NCBI GenBank assembly: GCA_029259935.1
Contig: JAJDEH010000193.1
Span: 1-37,822 of the forward strand
Length of the DNA: 37,822 nt
Reading direction: 5' to 3'
From: Planctomycetota bacterium
GTDB lineage: Bacteria > Planctomycetota > Planctomycetia > Pirellulales > Pirellulaceae
This document shows, piece after piece, positions 8,501 to 17,009 of this stretch. A program made the translations under genes and the position numbers. The notes under the pieces were generated by a model, which was not told the origin of the DNA, made no database searches, and saw only the letters and a list, made by a program, of their open reading frames with translations. How positions within the stretch are numbered: the first letter of the stretch is position 1; every line of letters starts with the position of its first letter.

Positions 8501-11019
8501 CGGTCGACGGAGCGGCGTTGAACGCCGTGATCGAGGAGCGTCGCTTTGTGTCGAATGCCTACGAGGTCTACAAAGATTCGCTGGGACTTTCTCCGACTGC
8601 ACGTTATCGCATGCTCGCCAAGTGGGTACTGCCCAATCCGAACCATCCAGAATTCAGGCTGCAGGCCGCCGCCACTCCGACGCATCCGGCACCGCCGGCC
8701 GCCGACGACCATCCAATCGATGTCGCGCGATCGGCCGCCGCGGTGCTGTCGAACGAGGCACGTCGCATCGAAGTCGGTGGCAACCTAGTTGCTCCGGTGT
8801 TGGAACTGGTGGCCACGATGCGGGAATTCGACCGGCTGGATGATTTGGAATCGTTTGTCCAGCGCATCGAGCCGGCCACCGAAGCGGCCGCGTTGGATCA
8901 GCTCAGTTTATTGGCCTTGCTTTCCATCGCCCGGCGAGATTTCGAGCAAGCCAACGATCGCTTGTCGACCCTTTATCCACGACTTGCCGCCGTCGGCGGT
9001 CTGGCTACGCATCAACGATGGGGATTTGTATTGGCGGCCGGTCATGCCATCCGCCACGAAGAGACCCGGACCGCGGCCATTCGCATTTTGAATTTTCTAA
9101 TCGAGCGCGTGATCCAGGCCGGTCGAGGACGCGACGCCGTTTGGGTCCAACACGTTCGTCAATTGCGTTGGCAGGCCGAAGAATTGGAACAACGGCGAGC
9201 CGACTTTTCCAGTCTGTTCGTGCCTCCCAAAATCGAGCACTGGGACCCGGTAACGCATCCCCGCGCCTGGAGCCGAGGACGCGGACATCCAACGGCGCGG
9301 TGGAGCGTTTTCAACAACGGTGCGATAATGCACACACCGGGGCATGAAAGCGACTATGTCTACTTCAATACGCCCCTGCAAGGCGACTTCACGATCGAAT
9401 GCGACTTGTCCGGATTCGGTTGGCGCGAGACGTATATGGGGTATGCCGGAACATGGATCGGCCTGGACAACGGACGCGACAATTTCATCATTTCGCGTAT
9501 GGAACGCAATCGCGCTACCGGTACGATCGATCCGCCCGTGGAGAATGTCGGCTCTTGGTATCGATATCGTATCGAGGTTAAAGGCGACGTCTATCGCTGC
9601 TATGTCAACGATACCAAGATTCACGAAGAGCAGATTGGCGCACAACGTGATCCCTGGATCATGGTCTACTGCTACCGGCATTGCAGCAACGCCGGATTTC
9701 AGAACTTTCGCATTACCGGCACACCCACCATTCCGGAATCGATCCATCTGACGGCCCACGCGGACCTCACCGGCTGGCTGCCGTTCTCCTATGACCAATC
9801 GTCCGACGCGCCCGATGCCGACTGGCGGAAACAGGGCGCGGCGATCGTCGGCAAGAAGGTCACCGATCGGCCGGGCCACAAGCGGGAAAGCGTTTTGTAT
9901 TATCACCGGCCCTTGCTGGAAGACGGCGAAATCACGTACGAGTTCTATTATCAGCCTGGCGAGTCGCTGGCCAGCCCGTGTCTCGATCGGCTGGCATTGT
10001 TGCTGACGCCCACGGGAGTGAAAGGCCACTGGCTGAGCAACGAACGATATGACCGCACCGGCACTCGGCCCGACAACGTCTTCGAAGAGCCCAAAAATCG
10101 GCGCGGGCCCGCCGAACTGCCGCTGAAGGCCGATGATTGGAACGCCGTGAAGCTGCGGCTGACGGGAGATAAGCTAATCCTGACACTGAACGATCAAGAA
10201 ATCTACGAGCGGGATTTGGAACGGACCAATCAGCGTCTGTTTGGCGTCTTTCACTACGCCGACGAAACGACGGCCCAGGTCCGTAACGTTGTTTATCGCG
10301 GCGAGTGGCCGCGGCAGTTGCCCGAGTTTTCTGAAATCGGAGCGACACCCAACCCGGCCCTAACACTGAACACGCAGCGCGACGAACTGGCCGACAAGTT
10401 TGAACACGACTTCCGCACGCAAGGCTTTCCCGATGAAGTCTTTTTTGTCCAAGGAGAAGCCGATCGGGTCACGCCGACCGACGAGGGATTGCGCATGGAA
10501 CTGGCAGGCCTGGACAAATGGAATAACCTGATAGTGCGCGCTCGGATTCGCATCGAAGGCGACTTCGATGTCACCGCCACGTTTGACGACTTCAAGATCC
10601 AAACACCCGCGCTCGGCCGAGCCGCTGGATCCTATTTGCATGTGCTGTTTGAAAACGAGCAGCGCGACGACGTGGGTCTGCTGCGCCGAATTTTCAACAA
10701 GGGAGCGAGTACGCTGGAAGTGGCGACGTCGTTCGTGCCGGTCAAAGGCGAACGGCGAAAGTACCTCTCACGATCGCATCCTTCCGTGGCGCTCGCCGGA
10801 ACTATGCGATTGGCTCGGCGCGGCAAGACCGTCTACTTTCTCTTTGCCGAAACGGACTCCGACAAGTTCAATCTGCTGGACCAGTGGCATGTGAATGACG
10901 CCCCCAGCCTGCAGGACGGCTTTCGTTTGATGCTGCAAACGGGTGCGGAAGGCGAAGACAGTTCGGTGGTTTGGAAGAAGATCTCCGTCCGCGCCGACAA
11001 GATTTTGAAGGGTTTTTAG
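5521..11019 (+). CDS. Giant exported DUF1583-type protein with duplicated lectin-like modules
   Basis: An 1832-residue protein with a signal peptide (SLVVTFFLGLMVVAAGQVRA, cleavage before QEQEE) and a helical TPR-like N-terminal third. Two copies of a two-part module follow. The first copy runs from about 605 (DFKDWQAVSHPHA) through 775 (LIDDSAMRGWSSRYY) to about 980 (VRNVVLKGDWPEKL). The second runs from about 1236 (IEHWDPVTHPRAWSRG) through 1410 (LTAHADLTGWLPFSYD) to about 1605 (VRNVVYRGEWPRQL). The modules look like concanavalin A-type beta-sandwiches, as in DUF1080-like glycan-binding domains. A C-terminal domain at 1625-1832 corresponds, as I recall, to DUF1583. An AAGGAG (5507-5512) eight bases before the ATG fixes the start. 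The architecture suggests a cell-surface or periplasmic carbohydrate-related role; this is inference. Confidence 0.85.
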   Translation: MWLPSRHRIFSLVVTFFLGLMVVAAGQVRAQEQEEAKTKAGKKAAPTVEQMSRALEVARLSADNGMHNLSLRAVRRALESGDAGNAKSGLSIFTNPLKIFQPAGSANPPEDPSQRDQRIEQQLRTLSQSWSAHDAPAKDVYETLVAVVLPESDAKRIRWRPSSLGMDPSNVNAEQTSARQALSPRSVGAILVEWARRADAESDLQAKLEARVANATDKLAGHVMLGQIALATDDAERANQHLAALGEIVANDKQPKTAELVCHLAIPALQNAAVSRAALPLVEAHCQHGIAARLARNGILEPHASLLLMAARASFKVDDAKAGIRLLNSYLDFHKPNNDRYSGDYGIQLSKRQMETVAAELISAQQLGEALRILEMRGELKVSRRSSGVGSPRFALDLARHLQSLPADERYELLYNATMPTGSRPGLFAITVFIPDQRPPAIFLPEGKPLSIPGYGALRDVFSTGEMLVETAEEVDKLSDLTGELDQLAQKKVDGAKELLILAKIRQGGGEAALLDVANLADQMAANLPKQGDYSKQLSTENYLIACQCLNEPALVLHAERMLKNLVQHSKRVQDGFVRPYLRRALALATIKTKQGDSKLLAPADFKDWQAVSHPHAASRYAGPVSPLWIEHEGHIHNIANDEESLLYFRYPLTGTFEISVDSTDDGWAEGELSFGGLYYEFGGYLPRGYVWGMGRHGIVRQPCSYLRRGEFNRESMDVGPEGATFRINGVPVYQDKGSTAGSPWFALYNYGERNPVYRNVRLTGNPTIPREVHLIDDSAMRGWSSRYYAESQPEPIVAATSRRISTGLYDWTVSEGVLEGRLGEMMPSGPESLIYYGRPLFDGETISYEFFHVPGRYEVHPTVGRLAFLLREDHVGLHWLTRSAMEWTAITADNEVVVAEDQQHDGSLPLKANDWNSLTISLSKNHVVLQLNGTKIYRRKLRDDDHRLFGLFHFKNQSAVKVRNVVLKGDWPEKLSDTQLANLSAVRNSVTNAVDGAALNAVIEERRFVSNAYEVYKDSLGLSPTARYRMLAKWVLPNPNHPEFRLQAAATPTHPAPPAADDHPIDVARSAAAVLSNEARRIEVGGNLVAPVLELVATMREFDRLDDLESFVQRIEPATEAAALDQLSLLALLSIARRDFEQANDRLSTLYPRLAAVGGLATHQRWGFVLAAGHAIRHEETRTAAIRILNFLIERVIQAGRGRDAVWVQHVRQLRWQAEELEQRRADFSSLFVPPKIEHWDPVTHPRAWSRGRGHPTARWSVFNNGAIMHTPGHESDYVYFNTPLQGDFTIECDLSGFGWRETYMGYAGTWIGLDNGRDNFIISRMERNRATGTIDPPVENVGSWYRYRIEVKGDVYRCYVNDTKIHEEQIGAQRDPWIMVYCYRHCSNAGFQNFRITGTPTIPESIHLTAHADLTGWLPFSYDQSSDAPDADWRKQGAAIVGKKVTDRPGHKRESVLYYHRPLLEDGEITYEFYYQPGESLASPCLDRLALLLTPTGVKGHWLSNERYDRTGTRPDNVFEEPKNRRGPAELPLKADDWNAVKLRLTGDKLILTLNDQEIYERDLERTNQRLFGVFHYADETTAQVRNVVYRGEWPRQLPEFSEIGATPNPALTLNTQRDELADKFEHDFRTQGFPDEVFFVQGEADRVTPTDEGLRMELAGLDKWNNLIVRARIRIEGDFDVTATFDDFKIQTPALGRAAGSYLHVLFENEQRDDVGLLRRIFNKGASTLEVATSFVPVKGERRKYLSRSHPSVALAGTMRLARRGKTVYFLFAETDSDKFNLLDQWHVNDAPSLQDGFRLMLQTGAEGEDSSVVWKKISVRADKILKGF

Positions 11020-11332
11020 GGCCAAAATCGCCGCAACCGCGGGGAAATATGCCCCAGAGCTTTCCTGATCGCGCCAAATGGAACGCCGTCGAAGCTTTTG
11101 AAGAAGGAATCTGGATTTCGCGAGAAAATTTGTTGACGTTGCCGGCGTCGTTTTGGTAAGAATGTATTTGTCGATCGACGCGAGTCTTCAAACAACTGGC
11201 GAACCAAAAGGAGGGCACTCATGCAAGGACCACCGTGCCACTAACTGCGGAGCCGCCGGCTCCCGGCGTTTTGAAACTGTTCCTTCAACCCTTTTCTCCT
11301 TTCTAAAACCAAAGTCGTTTCATCTAAAACCG
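11020..11332. other. Non-coding stretch after the DUF1583-type gene
   Basis: No convincing gene. One short hairpin, GGAGCC-GCC-GGCTCC (11249-11263), is present, and the short frames across it have no recognisable content. The stretch leads into the terminator at 11333. Confidence 0.5.
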
Positions 11333-11372
11333 AGACCCGCCCTACGAACCTCCGTAAGGCGGGTCTTTTTTT
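11333..11372. terminator. Terminator between convergent genes, probably bidirectional
   Basis: The stem AGACCCGCC / GGCGGGTCT (11333-11366), with an inner TACG/CGTA pairing, is followed by seven T on the plus strand. On the minus strand the stem is followed by CGGTTTTAG, a weaker U-tract. It separates the plus-strand DUF1583-type operon from the minus-strand DUF1501 gene ending at 11465. Confidence 0.85.
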
Positions 11373-11464
11373 GTGTTGGGCGCTTTGTGTTTCTGGCCCA
11401 CGGTGTTTCTGGCCCACGAGGCGTGAGCGGCGGCGATTGGCCAAGTACTCGCGGTGCCGACGCG

Positions 11465-12847
11465 CTACAGCAACTCGTCAATCGGCGCGGGGTCTTCCAA
11501 TACCGAAGTCGGGCGACCGCTGTGGTCGAGGATGTGGAAATTGGGGTCGATGTTCAAACAACGATAGATCGTGGCGTGGATGTTATCTGGGCGAACAGGC
11601 CGATTCGCCGGGCGTTCGCCTTTGCTGTTGGTCGAGCCAACGATCTGTCCGCCTTTCACTCCGCCACCGCCCAACAGGCAGAACATCGAATTGCCCCAGT
11701 GGTCGCGGCCCGGTGTGCCCTTGCTCAAAGGAGGCCCGCCATTGCCGCCGTCGTTCATGCGCGGCGTGCGGCTGAACTCGCCACACAACACGACCAAGGT
11801 CGTATCCAACAATCCACGTTGGTCGAGATCGGTGAACAACGACGCAACCGCCGCGTCCACCTTGGGCAAGTGACTGTCCATGCCGGATTGCAGATTCCAG
11901 TGATGGTCCCAACCGCCGTAATGTACCGTGACGAACGACGCCCCCGCCTCGACCAGCCGCCGAGCCAGCAACGTGCTTTGGCCCCAATTGTGCCTGCCGT
12001 ACATGTCGCGAGTCTTTTCATCTTCGCTGCTGATATCAAAAGCCGTCCGCGCTTGGTCGCCCGACACAAACGACAGCGCCTGCTGGTCGAAGCGGTCGAG
12101 AGCGTCGAACTGGCCGCTGGCTTCCACGGCGCGTGGGATCTGATCCAATCGAGAAAGCAAATTACGGCGATCGTCAAGCCGATCGATGGTGAGGCCTTTC
12201 GAAAGATTCAGGTTTTGAACTTTGAAGTTCGCGTTATTGGGATCTCCACCGGTTTGAAATGGATCGAATTGCACTCCCAGCAAATTGCCGCCAAAGTAAC
12301 CCGGCCGCAGGCCAATGCTTGAGGCAACCGGCACGGACACATACGGAGGAATCGTGCTGGGGAGGTGCTGCCGTTGATGAGCGACAAGCGAGCCGATCGA
12401 TGGAAAGCGGCCGGTGTTGTTCGCGCCGCTCACGCCCATGTTCTTGGTGGTCAACATCCGGTGCCCGCCAGCAAAGTGATCGCCCGTATCGTGGTGCAGC
12501 GAACGTACAATCGAGAACTTGTCGGCCACCTTAGCCTGTTTAGGAAACAACTCGGTAATCTCAAAGCCGGGAACATTCGTCGGGATCGGCCGCCACAGCC
12601 CGCGATATTCGCTGGGCGCTTCCGGCTTCATGTCATACAGATCCATATGGCCAGGACCGCCGTCCAGCCAGATGAGTATCACCGATGTGTCTTTCTTACC
12701 GCCTTCTCCGGCGGCCGATGCCGCCCGGGCTCGCCACACATCGCCCAGTCCCAAACTGGCCATTCCCGCCACGCCAAGCTGCACAAAACTCCGACGGTTC
12801 ATTCCATCGCAATAGCGATTCGTTTTGCCGGCTTCGATTCGGAACAT
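11465..12847 (-). CDS. DUF1501 protein, Tat-exported, sulfatase/phosphatase-like fold
   Basis: A 460-residue protein with a twin-arginine signal (MNRRSFVQLGVAG, Arg18-Arg19) and an alkaline phosphatase superfamily-like core. The opening motif LIWLDGGPGHMDLYDMKP (57-74) and the late LCGEFSRTPRMND and GRDHWGN are the landmarks of the DUF1501 family, with HDTGDH and GGWDHH as further likely metal ligands. The family is expanded in planctomycetes and often encoded beside PSD1/DUF1553 cytochrome-like proteins; here such a gene lies divergently upstream. The reaction is unproven. The start at 12847 is supported by GGAG seven bases upstream. Confidence 0.9.
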   Translation of the reverse strand: MFRIEAGKTNRYCDGMNRRSFVQLGVAGMASLGLGDVWRARAASAAGEGGKKDTSVILIWLDGGPGHMDLYDMKPEAPSEYRGLWRPIPTNVPGFEITELFPKQAKVADKFSIVRSLHHDTGDHFAGGHRMLTTKNMGVSGANNTGRFPSIGSLVAHQRQHLPSTIPPYVSVPVASSIGLRPGYFGGNLLGVQFDPFQTGGDPNNANFKVQNLNLSKGLTIDRLDDRRNLLSRLDQIPRAVEASGQFDALDRFDQQALSFVSGDQARTAFDISSEDEKTRDMYGRHNWGQSTLLARRLVEAGASFVTVHYGGWDHHWNLQSGMDSHLPKVDAAVASLFTDLDQRGLLDTTLVVLCGEFSRTPRMNDGGNGGPPLSKGTPGRDHWGNSMFCLLGGGGVKGGQIVGSTNSKGERPANRPVRPDNIHATIYRCLNIDPNFHILDHSGRPTSVLEDPAPIDELL

Positions 12848-13412
12848 GACCTGTCTCCGTCTAGGTAGGGGAAGGTGAGTTGAGGTGGGATGGCTCTAAA
12901 TCTTCGTTCGCGGACGCGAGGTTGGGGTAGGTCCCACTTTTATACCTCGTCTCGAAACGCAACACAATTGAATTATTGACCCAAGCTGCGAGGAGGATTT
13001 AGTTTTCTCCCGTGCCAAGGGGGGAGCGAGACGGGCTCGAGCAGTTTGACCAGGTCCCGTAGGAGTTTGCCCGCTGTCCCAATCGCCGGCGGAAGAAGTG
13101 ACGACGTCCTTTCGTTCATTCGTGCACGATTTCAGGGAAATTCGCGACTGCCTGCACACTACCGGTGCCGGATCCGGAACGCCCACTTAGTTTTCAACAG
13201 GCTGCTAAGGCCTGATGTGAGAAGAATTTAGAGCCTTGCTCCTGGGTTTCGTGACCGTGGCAACAGCCCGTCAGTGGCCGGATTCTTTCTGCTGCCCATG
13301 ATGTGGTGCGGGGAGGTTATATTGTGTTGAGTTCCCAGGGCTAGAAAACGATTGAAGTTCAACGCCTTTGCCGACTGACGACGGAAGCAATCGAAACAAA
13401 CTTGGCTCCAAG
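12848..13412. other. Divergent intergenic region
   Basis: This region separates the minus-strand DUF1501 gene from the plus-strand PSD1 gene. It holds the minus-strand promoter candidate at 12938-12967, a short palindrome CCGGATCCGG (13168-13177), and no plausible gene on either strand. Confidence 0.5.
12938..12967 (-). promoter_or_regulatory. Candidate sigma70-like promoter for the DUF1501 gene
   Basis: On the minus strand TTGTGT (12967-12962) lies 18 bases upstream of TATAAA (12943-12938), about 90 bases before the DUF1501 start. The match is by eye only. Confidence 0.35.
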
Positions 13413-16400
13413 ATGGCGAATTCCACCTTCATGAATCGATCGTTTCCGTCGTGGGCCACGGCCATCATCCTGGCGTTGCTTGGCGTGCCCGTCGCCAGTG
13501 CGACGGCCCAGGAAAAAGATCCGAAAGACCGTTCGAGCGCCGCGATTTTTGATTCGAAGATCGCGCCGCTGCTCGCGGGCCGCTGCTTGGAATGCCACAA
13601 CACTTCCAGTCGCAAAGGCGGCCTCGATCTAAGTCGCCTGCAGTCGGCACGGGCGGGTGGCGAGAGCGGCAAGGTGATTGTGCCGGGCATGCCGGACGAA
13701 AGTTTGTTGTGGCAGCACGTTCGCGACGAAGAGATGCCGCCCAAACATCCGCTGCCAGAAGCTGAAAAGCAGTTGTTGCGGCGCTGGATTGCCACGGGCG
13801 CGAAATGGGGTACCGATCCGATTGATCCGTTTCGATTGACGACCAACAGCCGGGCCGGCTATGACTGGTGGTCTTTGCAACCGCTTCGATCGCCGCGGCT
13901 GCCTGACATCGGTCATGACGTTCACGACGCCGCGCGCAACGGAATCGATTCCTTCATTCTGGCCAAGCTGAACGAAAGGGCGTTGCGGCCCGCTTCCCCC
14001 GCCGATCGGCGCGTCTTGATTCGGCGTTTATCGTTCGACTTGCTCGGACTGCCGCCGACCCCCGATCAAGTACATGGATTCGTTCAGGACAGCGGCCCCG
14101 ATGCCTACGAGCGACTCACCGACCGCATGTTGGCTTCGCCGGATTATGGAATCCGCTGGGGACGGCACTGGCTCGACATCGCCCGTTTTGGCGAGAGCCA
14201 AGGCTTCGAGCGCGACAGACTGCGGCCTCACTCTTGGCCCTATCGAGACTGGGTGATTCAGGCCCTCAACGAAGACATGCCCTACGACGAGTTTGCTCGT
14301 CAACAGTTGGCCGGCGATGTGTTGCGGCCGGGCGACGCGCTGGCCACGACGGCCACCGGATTTCTGGTGGCGGGTCCCTGGGATGAAGTGGGACAGGCCC
14401 AACAGAGCGCCGTGATGCGAGCGGTCGTGAGGCAAGACGAGCTGGAGGATCTGGCCAGCGTCGTGGGGCAGACGTTCCTCGGGTTAACCATAAATTGTGC
14501 CCGTTGTCATGACCACAAATTCGATCCGATCCTGCAAAAGGAATACTACCAACTGACCGCCGCCTTGGCCGGAGTGCGGCATGGTGAACGAGATGTCATC
14601 CGAAGCCAGGATGCGCGGCGCCGCGACGAGCTGACGAAGCAAATCCGGGGACGCGAGGCGATGCTGGCGGCGATCGAAGCCACGGTGCGCAACCGGCTAC
14701 TCGCTCAGTCGAAGTCCAAGGAAATCGAGTTGCCGCCGACGGTTCAGCCGGTCGCTCGCTGGAACTTCGACCAAGACTTGAAGGATCAAGTTGGCACGGC
14801 GCATGCCGAACAACACCCGGATGCAAAGTTCCTCAGCGGCCGGCTGGTCCTCGATCAAGCCAAGGGATACGCCGCGACGCATCCGGTCAAGTTCGATCTT
14901 CGTGAAAAGACGCTGGAAGCATGGGTCAAGCTGGAGGATTTCGAGCAGCGAGGCGGCAGCGCGATTACCGTCCAAAACACGGCCGGCAATCAGTTTGACG
15001 CGATCGTTTTCGGCGAGCGCGAGCCGCGCCGTTGGATGGCGGGCAGCAATGGCTTTGTGCGCACCAGCAGTTTTCAAGGTCCGCAGGAATCGCGGGCGCA
15101 CGAGCAGTTTGTGCAGGTGGCAATCGCCTATCACGCCGACGGAACGATCGCCGGTTATCGCGACGGCAGACCATACGGCAAGCCTTACAAATCGGCCGGC
15201 TTGGCCACCTATAAGTCGGGACAGTGGATGTTGTTGTTCGGCCTGCGTCATGGTGGTCCGGAACCGAATCGCCAACTTCGCGGGTTGCTTGAAACGGCCC
15301 AGTTGTATGATCGCGCGCTGACGCCCGAGGAAGTTCACGCGTCGTTCGTCAACGAAGCGGCCGGGATTACCCACGACAAAATCCTCGCCTCGCTGACCGC
15401 CGAAGAACGAAGCCGCCACGAAGCGCTTGCTGGTGAAATCTCGCGGTTGCAGGGCGAACGCGCCAGGCATCTGCCTTATCCCGTGTATACCGTTTCACCC
15501 CGGCAGCCCGAGGTCGTTCATTTTCTGCATCGAGGCAACCCCGTGAGCAAGGGCGAGGTGGTGGCGGCGGGCGGAGTCGCGTCGATCACCGGTCTGAAGG
15601 CGGACTTTGGCCTGGCCACGGACGCGACCGACGCCGACCGGCGCCGGGCCCTGGTCAACTGGATCACCGATCCGCGAAACCCGTTATTCCGGCGAGTCAT
15701 CGTCAATCGGCTTTGGCATTATCACTTTGGCGTGGGTCTGGTCGACACGCCCAGTGACTTCGGATTCAACGCCGGACGGCCCACGCACCCGATGCTGATT
15801 GACCACCTGGCGACGCGTTGGAATTCGGAGACGGGCGTGCTGCCGTCCATGAACCTCAAGCCCATGCATCGCCTGATCGTGACGTCGGCCACCTATCGCC
15901 AATCTTCCGCTGCCAATGCGGCGGCCATAAAAATCGACGCCGACAATCGGCTGTTATGGCGGAAGAGTCCCCAGCGCTTGGAAGCCGAAGTGCTGCGCGA
16001 CACGACCCTCATGATCACCGGACAATTGAACCGGCGGATGGGCGGCCCCGGATACCGCGACTTCGATACGTTTATCAACAACACCCAGTTCTATACGATG
16101 AAAGACGTCGATGGACCCCAATACAATCGGCGCAGTATTTACCGCACCTGGATTCGATCGGGCCGCAGCCCGTTTTTGGATACGTTCGATTGTCCCGACC
16201 CATCGACCAAAGCCCCCAAGCGCGCGGTCACGGTGACTCCGCTGCAGGCTTTGACGTTGATGAACAGCGCCTTCATGATGCGAATCGCCGATCGGTTCGC
16301 CGCACGGCTGCGGGCCGAAGCCCCGCAAGATGAACAAGCACAACTCCGTCAAGCTTTCAATCTGGCTTACGGGCGCATGCCTCACAAGGAGGAACTCGCG

Positions 16401-16487
16401 CTAACCGAACGATTCAAGAAAGACCACGGACTTTCGGCTCTGTGCCGAGTTCTTTTGAATGGAAATGAACTGCTTTACATCGACTAG
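13413..16487 (+). CDS. PSD1 / DUF1549-DUF1553 planctomycete cytochrome C protein with LamG-like domain
   Basis: About 1024 residues. The signal peptide (MNRSFPSWATAIILALLGVP, then VASATAQE) is followed by a c-type heme motif CLECH (about 58-62) in the planctomycete cytochrome C domain, with the typical GGLDLS and MPPKHPL context. The DUF1549 region holds a second CARCH (about 362-366). A LamG/concanavalin-like insert spans about 480-650 (DLREKTLEAWVKLEDF). DUF1553 runs from about 742 (ALVNWITDPRNPLFRRVIVN) to the end. Such proteins are exported and usually paired with DUF1501 partners, in agreement with the divergent neighbour; electron transfer linked to polymer breakdown is a common guess. 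A TTG at 13368 extends the frame but adds nothing signal-like. ATGs at 13413 and 13431 are both possible and neither has a clear ribosome-binding site. Confidence 0.9.
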   Translation: MANSTFMNRSFPSWATAIILALLGVPVASATAQEKDPKDRSSAAIFDSKIAPLLAGRCLECHNTSSRKGGLDLSRLQSARAGGESGKVIVPGMPDESLLWQHVRDEEMPPKHPLPEAEKQLLRRWIATGAKWGTDPIDPFRLTTNSRAGYDWWSLQPLRSPRLPDIGHDVHDAARNGIDSFILAKLNERALRPASPADRRVLIRRLSFDLLGLPPTPDQVHGFVQDSGPDAYERLTDRMLASPDYGIRWGRHWLDIARFGESQGFERDRLRPHSWPYRDWVIQALNEDMPYDEFARQQLAGDVLRPGDALATTATGFLVAGPWDEVGQAQQSAVMRAVVRQDELEDLASVVGQTFLGLTINCARCHDHKFDPILQKEYYQLTAALAGVRHGERDVIRSQDARRRDELTKQIRGREAMLAAIEATVRNRLLAQSKSKEIELPPTVQPVARWNFDQDLKDQVGTAHAEQHPDAKFLSGRLVLDQAKGYAATHPVKFDLREKTLEAWVKLEDFEQRGGSAITVQNTAGNQFDAIVFGEREPRRWMAGSNGFVRTSSFQGPQESRAHEQFVQVAIAYHADGTIAGYRDGRPYGKPYKSAGLATYKSGQWMLLFGLRHGGPEPNRQLRGLLETAQLYDRALTPEEVHASFVNEAAGITHDKILASLTAEERSRHEALAGEISRLQGERARHLPYPVYTVSPRQPEVVHFLHRGNPVSKGEVVAAGGVASITGLKADFGLATDATDADRRRALVNWITDPRNPLFRRVIVNRLWHYHFGVGLVDTPSDFGFNAGRPTHPMLIDHLATRWNSETGVLPSMNLKPMHRLIVTSATYRQSSAANAAAIKIDADNRLLWRKSPQRLEAEVLRDTTLMITGQLNRRMGGPGYRDFDTFINNTQFYTMKDVDGPQYNRRSIYRTWIRSGRSPFLDTFDCPDPSTKAPKRAVTVTPLQALTLMNSAFMMRIADRFAARLRAEAPQDEQAQLRQAFNLAYGRMPHKEELALTERFKKDHGLSALCRVLLNGNELLYID

Positions 16488-16559
16488 CGCTCTGTCGGGA
16501 TCAACCGACGACGCACAACGGATTCACAAGTCGATCACCGAGGCGGAACGGAATCTCAA

Positions 16560-16799
16560 CTAGCGATTCTCGGGGCGGCCTATCCGGTCACTTTCCGCAT
16601 TCGATGTTTCCGTCTCCCAAAGCTTGTACAGCTTGCACATGCACCGCGGACAGACTCGACAGGATGCCGAATTGTAACGTCCGCACTCGGGGCAAGGTTC
16701 TGGCGGGACTCGCTCCGCCTCTTCGCGATCCATGCGCTCGGCGTTGGCCCGAGCAAACACCCCCATAAATTCAAACGTAAGTAAACGAAAAAGTCCCAT
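16560..16799 (-). CDS. Small zinc-ribbon-like protein
   Basis: A 79-residue frame with six cysteines in knuckle spacing: CPEC at 36-39 (followed by GRYN) and CRVCPRCMC at 47-55. That pattern fits a zinc ribbon. The first 20 residues (MGLFRLLTFEFMGVFARANA) are hydrophobic enough to associate with a membrane. It converges with the PSD1 gene, 72 bases from its stop. No strong ribosome-binding site precedes the ATG. The cysteine pattern is unlikely by chance, but the gene is unrecognised. An overlapping 97-residue frame (16580-16873, minus strand) has no such features and is probably a shadow. Confidence 0.5.
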   Translation of the reverse strand: MGLFRLLTFEFMGVFARANAERMDREEAERVPPEPCPECGRYNSASCRVCPRCMCKLYKLWETETSNAESDRIGRPENR

Positions 16800-17009
16800 G
16801 GATGTTCGCCCAAAAAGATGTCCGCCTGCAGGAGGCCGCGAGGATTCTCGCCAGTGGATTGCCAGAGAATCAAGTGTCGCTAGTGCTTGTGTAGTCTAGC
16901 CGTTAATTCGTCGGCAAATCAAGCAGCAAAAGCCCAATTTGCGAGTTGAACGCGCCAGTTCCACACACGGTTGCCGTGCGCTTCTCGACGTGCCATCAAT
17001 TCGCTGCCG

